From DATGQT01 sp033720695 (GTDB lineage: Bacteria > Bacteroidota > Rhodothermia > Rhodothermales > Rubricoccaceae), in assembly GCA_033720695.1 (NCBI GenBank), contig JAWWCA010000068.1:1-15766 (forward strand): DNA of 15,766 nt, read 5' to 3'. A program made the position numbers and the translations under genes. Below the pieces are notes generated by a model, which saw nothing but the letters and a program-made list of their open reading frames with translations, was not told the DNA's origin and searched no databases. Shown here in pieces: positions 12,880 to 15,766 of the stretch. How positions within the stretch are numbered: position 1 is the stretch's first letter; every line of letters begins with the position of its first letter.

Positions 12880-14235
12880 ATGCGCGAATTCCGCTTCACC
12901 GGCCTCAACCTCGCAGGCGATCCCGTTCGCGGGACCGTCTACGCCCCCAACAAGCGGACGGCGCAGAAGCGCATCGACGAGCTCGCCGAGAAGCACGACT
13001 TCGCGCCGGAGCTGGTCGAGCAGCGGGCCACCTTCCAGTACAAGGTCCGCCACCCCTCCGGCACCCTCATCAAGGGCGAGCAGAAGGCCTACACGGCCGA
13101 GGAGGTCCAGGCCGCGCTGAGCCGCGTCGGCCTCGAGGTCCTCCGCGTCGACAAGAAGCTGATCGACGTCCAGCGGAAGCCGTCGAGCAGCGACGTGGTG
13201 CTGTTCGTCCGGCTCGCGGCGAACATGCTCCGCCGGAACCTCCCCTTCGACGAGATCCTCAACCTCCTCATCACCGACACCCAGAGCCCGGCGCTGCGCC
13301 AGGTCATGCGCGACCTGAACAGCGACCTCAAGAGCGGCATGGACGCGAAGCAGGCGTTCCTCAAGCACCAGCAGTCGCTCGGGAAGTTCACCGCGTTCAT
13401 GCTCGGGCTCGCCGCCGCCAGCGGCAACATGGCCGAGATGTTCGAGGCGACGGCGAAGTACCTCGAGCGGCGGGACAAGTTCAAGAAGTCCGTCCGCTCG
13501 GCCATGATCACGCCCTCGATCACGGCCATCGCCGCCATCGCCGCCCTCATCTGGTACGTCTGGTACATCGTCCCGTCCTACGCCCGCCTCTTCGCCCGCT
13601 TCGACATCGTCCTCCCGCCGCTCACGAGCGCCTCGCTCGTCTTCGCCGACTGGATGGACGCCAACTGGTGGTGGGTGCTCACGCTCTCGGCCGCCGCGCT
13701 CGTGGCGTTCGTGCTGTGGTCGCGCACCACGAAGGGCCGGTTCATCATCCACAAGTACATCATCCGCGTGCCCTACCTCGGCCCGCTGCTCTGGAAGCTC
13801 AACCTCGAGGTGTTCTGCCGCGTCTTCGAGGTGCTCTACTCGGGCGCGGGCGAGAGCGAGGAGGTGATGAAGATCGCCGCCGAGGCCACGGGCAACACCT
13901 ACATCGAGCACCAGGTCAAGACCGTCACCGTCCCCATGATGGTGGCCGCCGGCACCGACCTCATCGAGGCCATGGCCGCCAGCGAGGTGTTCACGCCCAT
14001 GCTCCTGGCCCGCTTCCGCAGCGGGCTCGAGACCGGCGCCGTCCGCGAGACGGCCGAGGAGATGGCCGACTTCTACCAGCACGAGTGCGACCTCAAGCTG
14101 GAGACCGCCGTCGAGACCATCAAGACGGCCACGGCCATCTTCATCTCGTTCATCGTCGCCATCCTCACCATCATCTCGGCCGAGAGCGCGCTCATCAGCC
14201 CGACCGCCTCCGACGTCATGTTCCAGGGCCGCTGA
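12880..14235 (+). CDS. PilC/GspF-family inner-membrane platform protein
   Basis: A 451-residue polytopic protein of the type IV pilus/type II secretion family, which anchors the pseudopilus base in the inner membrane and is driven by the PilB/GspE ATPase. The ATG at 12880 follows CTTCCCCCC; an in-frame TTG at 12859 would lie in the hairpin. Residues 1-100 hold two tandem copies of the small N-terminal module: FTGLNLAGDPVRGTVYAPNK (residues 6-25 onward) and YKVRHPSGTLIKGEQKAYTA. Two T2SSF helical domains follow, at about 104-230 and 310-435. Hydrophobic helices lie near SITAIAAIAALIWYVWYIVP, WWWVLTLSAAALVAFVLW and, at the C-terminus, ATAIFISFIVAILTII. Features typical of the family include ASGNMAEMFEATAKYLERR in the first domain and RSGLETGAVRETAEEMADFY in the second. 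The gene is 30 bases upstream of the ATPase gene. Confidence 0.93.
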   Translation: MREFRFTGLNLAGDPVRGTVYAPNKRTAQKRIDELAEKHDFAPELVEQRATFQYKVRHPSGTLIKGEQKAYTAEEVQAALSRVGLEVLRVDKKLIDVQRKPSSSDVVLFVRLAANMLRRNLPFDEILNLLITDTQSPALRQVMRDLNSDLKSGMDAKQAFLKHQQSLGKFTAFMLGLAAASGNMAEMFEATAKYLERRDKFKKSVRSAMITPSITAIAAIAALIWYVWYIVPSYARLFARFDIVLPPLTSASLVFADWMDANWWWVLTLSAAALVAFVLWSRTTKGRFIIHKYIIRVPYLGPLLWKLNLEVFCRVFEVLYSGAGESEEVMKIAAEATGNTYIEHQVKTVTVPMMVAAGTDLIEAMAASEVFTPMLLARFRSGLETGAVRETAEEMADFYQHECDLKLETAVETIKTATAIFISFIVAILTIISAESALISPTASDVMFQGR

Positions 14236-14265
14236 GCCGGCCCCCGTCCCCCGCTCCTCCTCCCC

Positions 14266-15766
14266 ATGCCCGAGCGCCCCGACGACATCCTCCGACAGGC
14301 CGACCGCGACGACGGCACCCTCGCCTTCTTCGAGGCGGGCGCCGACCCCGCGGGCGACGGCGCCGCCGGGGCCCCCGGTGCCCCGGCCGCCGCCCCCGAC
14401 CCCAGCGAGGAGGTCGCCCGCCGCGACCGCGTCGTCGCGCGGCTCCTCGACGAGGGCCTCGTCTCGATCAAGCACGTCCGGGAGGCGCTGAACCAGTGGC
14501 GCCGGAAGGGCGAGCGCGACACGCTCTGGCGCTGGGTCGCCGCCCACCCCGACGTCGACAGCGAGGCCGTCTACGCCCTCGTCGCTCGCACCTACGCCTT
14601 CGCCACGGCCGACCTCGCCGACGGCCCCGACGCCGCCTTCGCCAGGCGGTTCGTGGACTCGTTCTCGGGCAAGCAGCGCGACCGGCTCCTCGCGCTGAAG
14701 CTGCTCCCGCTCGGGCAGGAGATCGAGCCGGACCGCGGCGTCGTCAAGCTGGTCTTCGCGGCCCAGGACCCCACCAGCCCCGACGCCCTCCGCCTCCTCC
14801 ACGAGCTCGGGCTGGAGCAGTACGAGCTCCGCTACGCCCCGGCGTCCCAGATCGAGCCGCTCCTCCGCGAGCTCTTCCCCCAGCGCAACGAGTACCTCGA
14901 GCGCGTCGAGGAGGAGCGGTGGGCCTACGACCTCGGCGCCTCCTTCGAGCAGTCCACCCAGAAGCTCGTCGATGAAGAGGCCATCGACGCCGAGATCAAC
15001 CGGAGCGGCCTCATCAACCTCTTCGAGGCCTCGCTCGTCGAGGCCGTCCGCAAGGGCGCCTCCGACATCCACATCTTCCCCAATCCCCAGCGCCAGACCG
15101 AGTTCCACTTCCGCATCGACGGCGAGCTCCAGCTCTGGCACACCGAGGACAAGGTGCACCCCGAGGCGCTCCTCGCCGTCGTCAAGGACCGCTCGGGGAA
15201 CGTGGACCGCTTCGACCGCGAGATCGCGCAGGACGGTTACATCCAGCGCACCGTCGACGGCACGCTGATCCGCTACCGCGTCTCGGTCCTCCCCATCGCG
15301 AGCGCCTCCCGCGAGGTCCGCGCCGAGAGCATCGTCATCCGCGTGCTCGACGACCGCAACGTGTTCTCGGACCTCTCGGCCGTCGGGCTCCTCCCGGGCG
15401 CGCTCGAGCGGTTCAAGAGGGCCGTGCGCCAGCCCTACGGCATGGTCATCATGACGGGGCCGACGGGCTCGGGCAAGAGCACCACGCTCGTGGCCGCGCT
15501 CCACGACGTCATCCGGCCCCAGGTCAACGTCCTCTCGATCGAGGACCCCGTCGAGTACGTCATCGGCGGCGTCCGCCAGATCAAGCTCGGGCCCCGCCTC
15601 CACATGGAGGGGGCGCTCCGGAGCGTGCTCCGCCACGACCCCGACGTCGTGATGGTGGGCGAGATGCGCGACAGGGACACGGCCGAGCTCGCCATCAAGC
15701 TCGCCAACACCGGCCACCTCACCTTCTCGACGCTCCACACCAACGACGCGCCGAGCGCGGTCTCCC
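14266..15766 (+). CDS. PilB/GspE-family assembly ATPase, 5' 500 codons (3' end outside window)
   Basis: Hexameric secretion ATPase that powers pilus or pseudopilus assembly at the cytoplasmic face. The ATG at 14266 follows CTCCTCCCC, 30 bases after the pilC-like stop, implying co-transcription. An Ala/Gly/Pro-rich linker spans about residues 24-46. A degenerate GspE N-terminal domain covers about 50-205 (ARLLDEGLVSIKHVREAL at its start). The first half of the ATPase core has the usual EASDIH-like segment as RKGASDIHIFP. The Walker A motif GPTGSGKST is at 398-406 (Lys404), the Asp box IEDPVEY at 425-431, the Walker B segment VVMVGEMRD has Glu466, and the His box GHLTFSTLHTNDA has His484 and His491. 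The Walker B region reads GEMRD where GEIRD is usual, a conservative change. The chain runs off the window at codon 500, before the region where a zinc-binding CxxC pair, if present, would lie. PilB versus GspE (extension ATPase of a pilus or of a secretion system) cannot be settled here; the presence of a pilT homologue downstream would decide it. Confidence 0.95.
   Translation, partial: MPERPDDILRQADRDDGTLAFFEAGADPAGDGAAGAPGAPAAAPDPSEEVARRDRVVARLLDEGLVSIKHVREALNQWRRKGERDTLWRWVAAHPDVDSEAVYALVARTYAFATADLADGPDAAFARRFVDSFSGKQRDRLLALKLLPLGQEIEPDRGVVKLVFAAQDPTSPDALRLLHELGLEQYELRYAPASQIEPLLRELFPQRNEYLERVEEERWAYDLGASFEQSTQKLVDEEAIDAEINRSGLINLFEASLVEAVRKGASDIHIFPNPQRQTEFHFRIDGELQLWHTEDKVHPEALLAVVKDRSGNVDRFDREIAQDGYIQRTVDGTLIRYRVSVLPIASASREVRAESIVIRVLDDRNVFSDLSAVGLLPGALERFKRAVRQPYGMVIMTGPTGSGKSTTLVAALHDVIRPQVNVLSIEDPVEYVIGGVRQIKLGPRLHMEGALRSVLRHDPDVVMVGEMRDRDTAELAIKLANTGHLTFSTLHTNDAPSAVS

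Noticed and set aside
12859..12880. Earlier TTG start for the PilC-like protein
   Set aside because: It overlaps the leader just after the 12838-12857 hairpin and adds only seven non-conserved residues; the ATG at 12880 has the pyrimidine context of the other genes.
12649..15738. A 1029-codon open frame on the minus strand across the pilC- and pilB-like genes
   Set aside because: Same register artefact: both sense genes share one frame and avoid TTA, CTA and TCA. The antisense product is Glu/Asp/Leu/Val-rich without recognisable motifs.
1..15766. CRISPR arrays, tRNA or rRNA genes, insertion sequences, attachment sites
   Set aside because: No regularly spaced repeats, cloverleaf-like segments, rRNA landmarks, transposase genes or terminal inverted repeats were seen on either strand.

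Overview
The window is a high-GC chromosomal segment (roughly 70% G+C over most of its length) from what looks like a Rhodothermota/Bacteroidota-type bacterium. The clues are a bacillithiol deacetylase, a periplasmic-propeller (Y_Y_Y) sensor kinase typical of Bacteroidota, gene starts preceded by pyrimidine tracts instead of Shine-Dalgarno sequences, candidate promoters of the form TTG-N20-TAnn, and a pilin-like protein beginning MGQQQ. The taxonomic assignment is inference from gene content. No rRNA, tRNA, CRISPR array or insertion sequence was recognised.

Left part (1-4400), plus strand: the 3' portion of leucyl-tRNA synthetase runs in from the left edge and overlaps a GNAT acetyltransferase by 4 bases. 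A CPA1-type cation/proton antiporter and the bacillithiol deacetylase gene bshB1 follow with gaps of 24 and 55 bases. The four could form one transcription unit, which would end at a GC hairpin at 4355-4380. A newly read 38-codon minus-strand gene for a one-helix membrane peptide faces it at 4403-4519, inside an AT-rich patch with its own candidate promoter.

Middle part (4646-6900): a 79-residue single-helix membrane protein on the plus strand converges on a HerA/DUF87-type P-loop ATPase on the minus strand. A 341-base divergent spacer with a perfect GC inverted repeat separates the ATPase from the next gene.

Right-centre (6904-11812): an exported lipoprotein with an SdrD/Cna-B-like domain and a glycine-rich tail lies directly upstream of an 1164-residue membrane sensor histidine kinase with periplasmic propellers. 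The two probably act together at the cell envelope, although a hairpin between them may uncouple their expression.

Right end (11813-15766): a 424-base spacer of lower GC holds a good candidate promoter. It is followed by a small pilin-like protein with its own strong intrinsic terminator, then a PilC/GspF-like inner-membrane platform protein with a duplicated N-terminal module, then a PilB/GspE-like assembly ATPase cut by the right edge. Together these make the core of a type IV pilus or type II secretion-like filament machine with an unusual major subunit. This is the most interesting part of the window.
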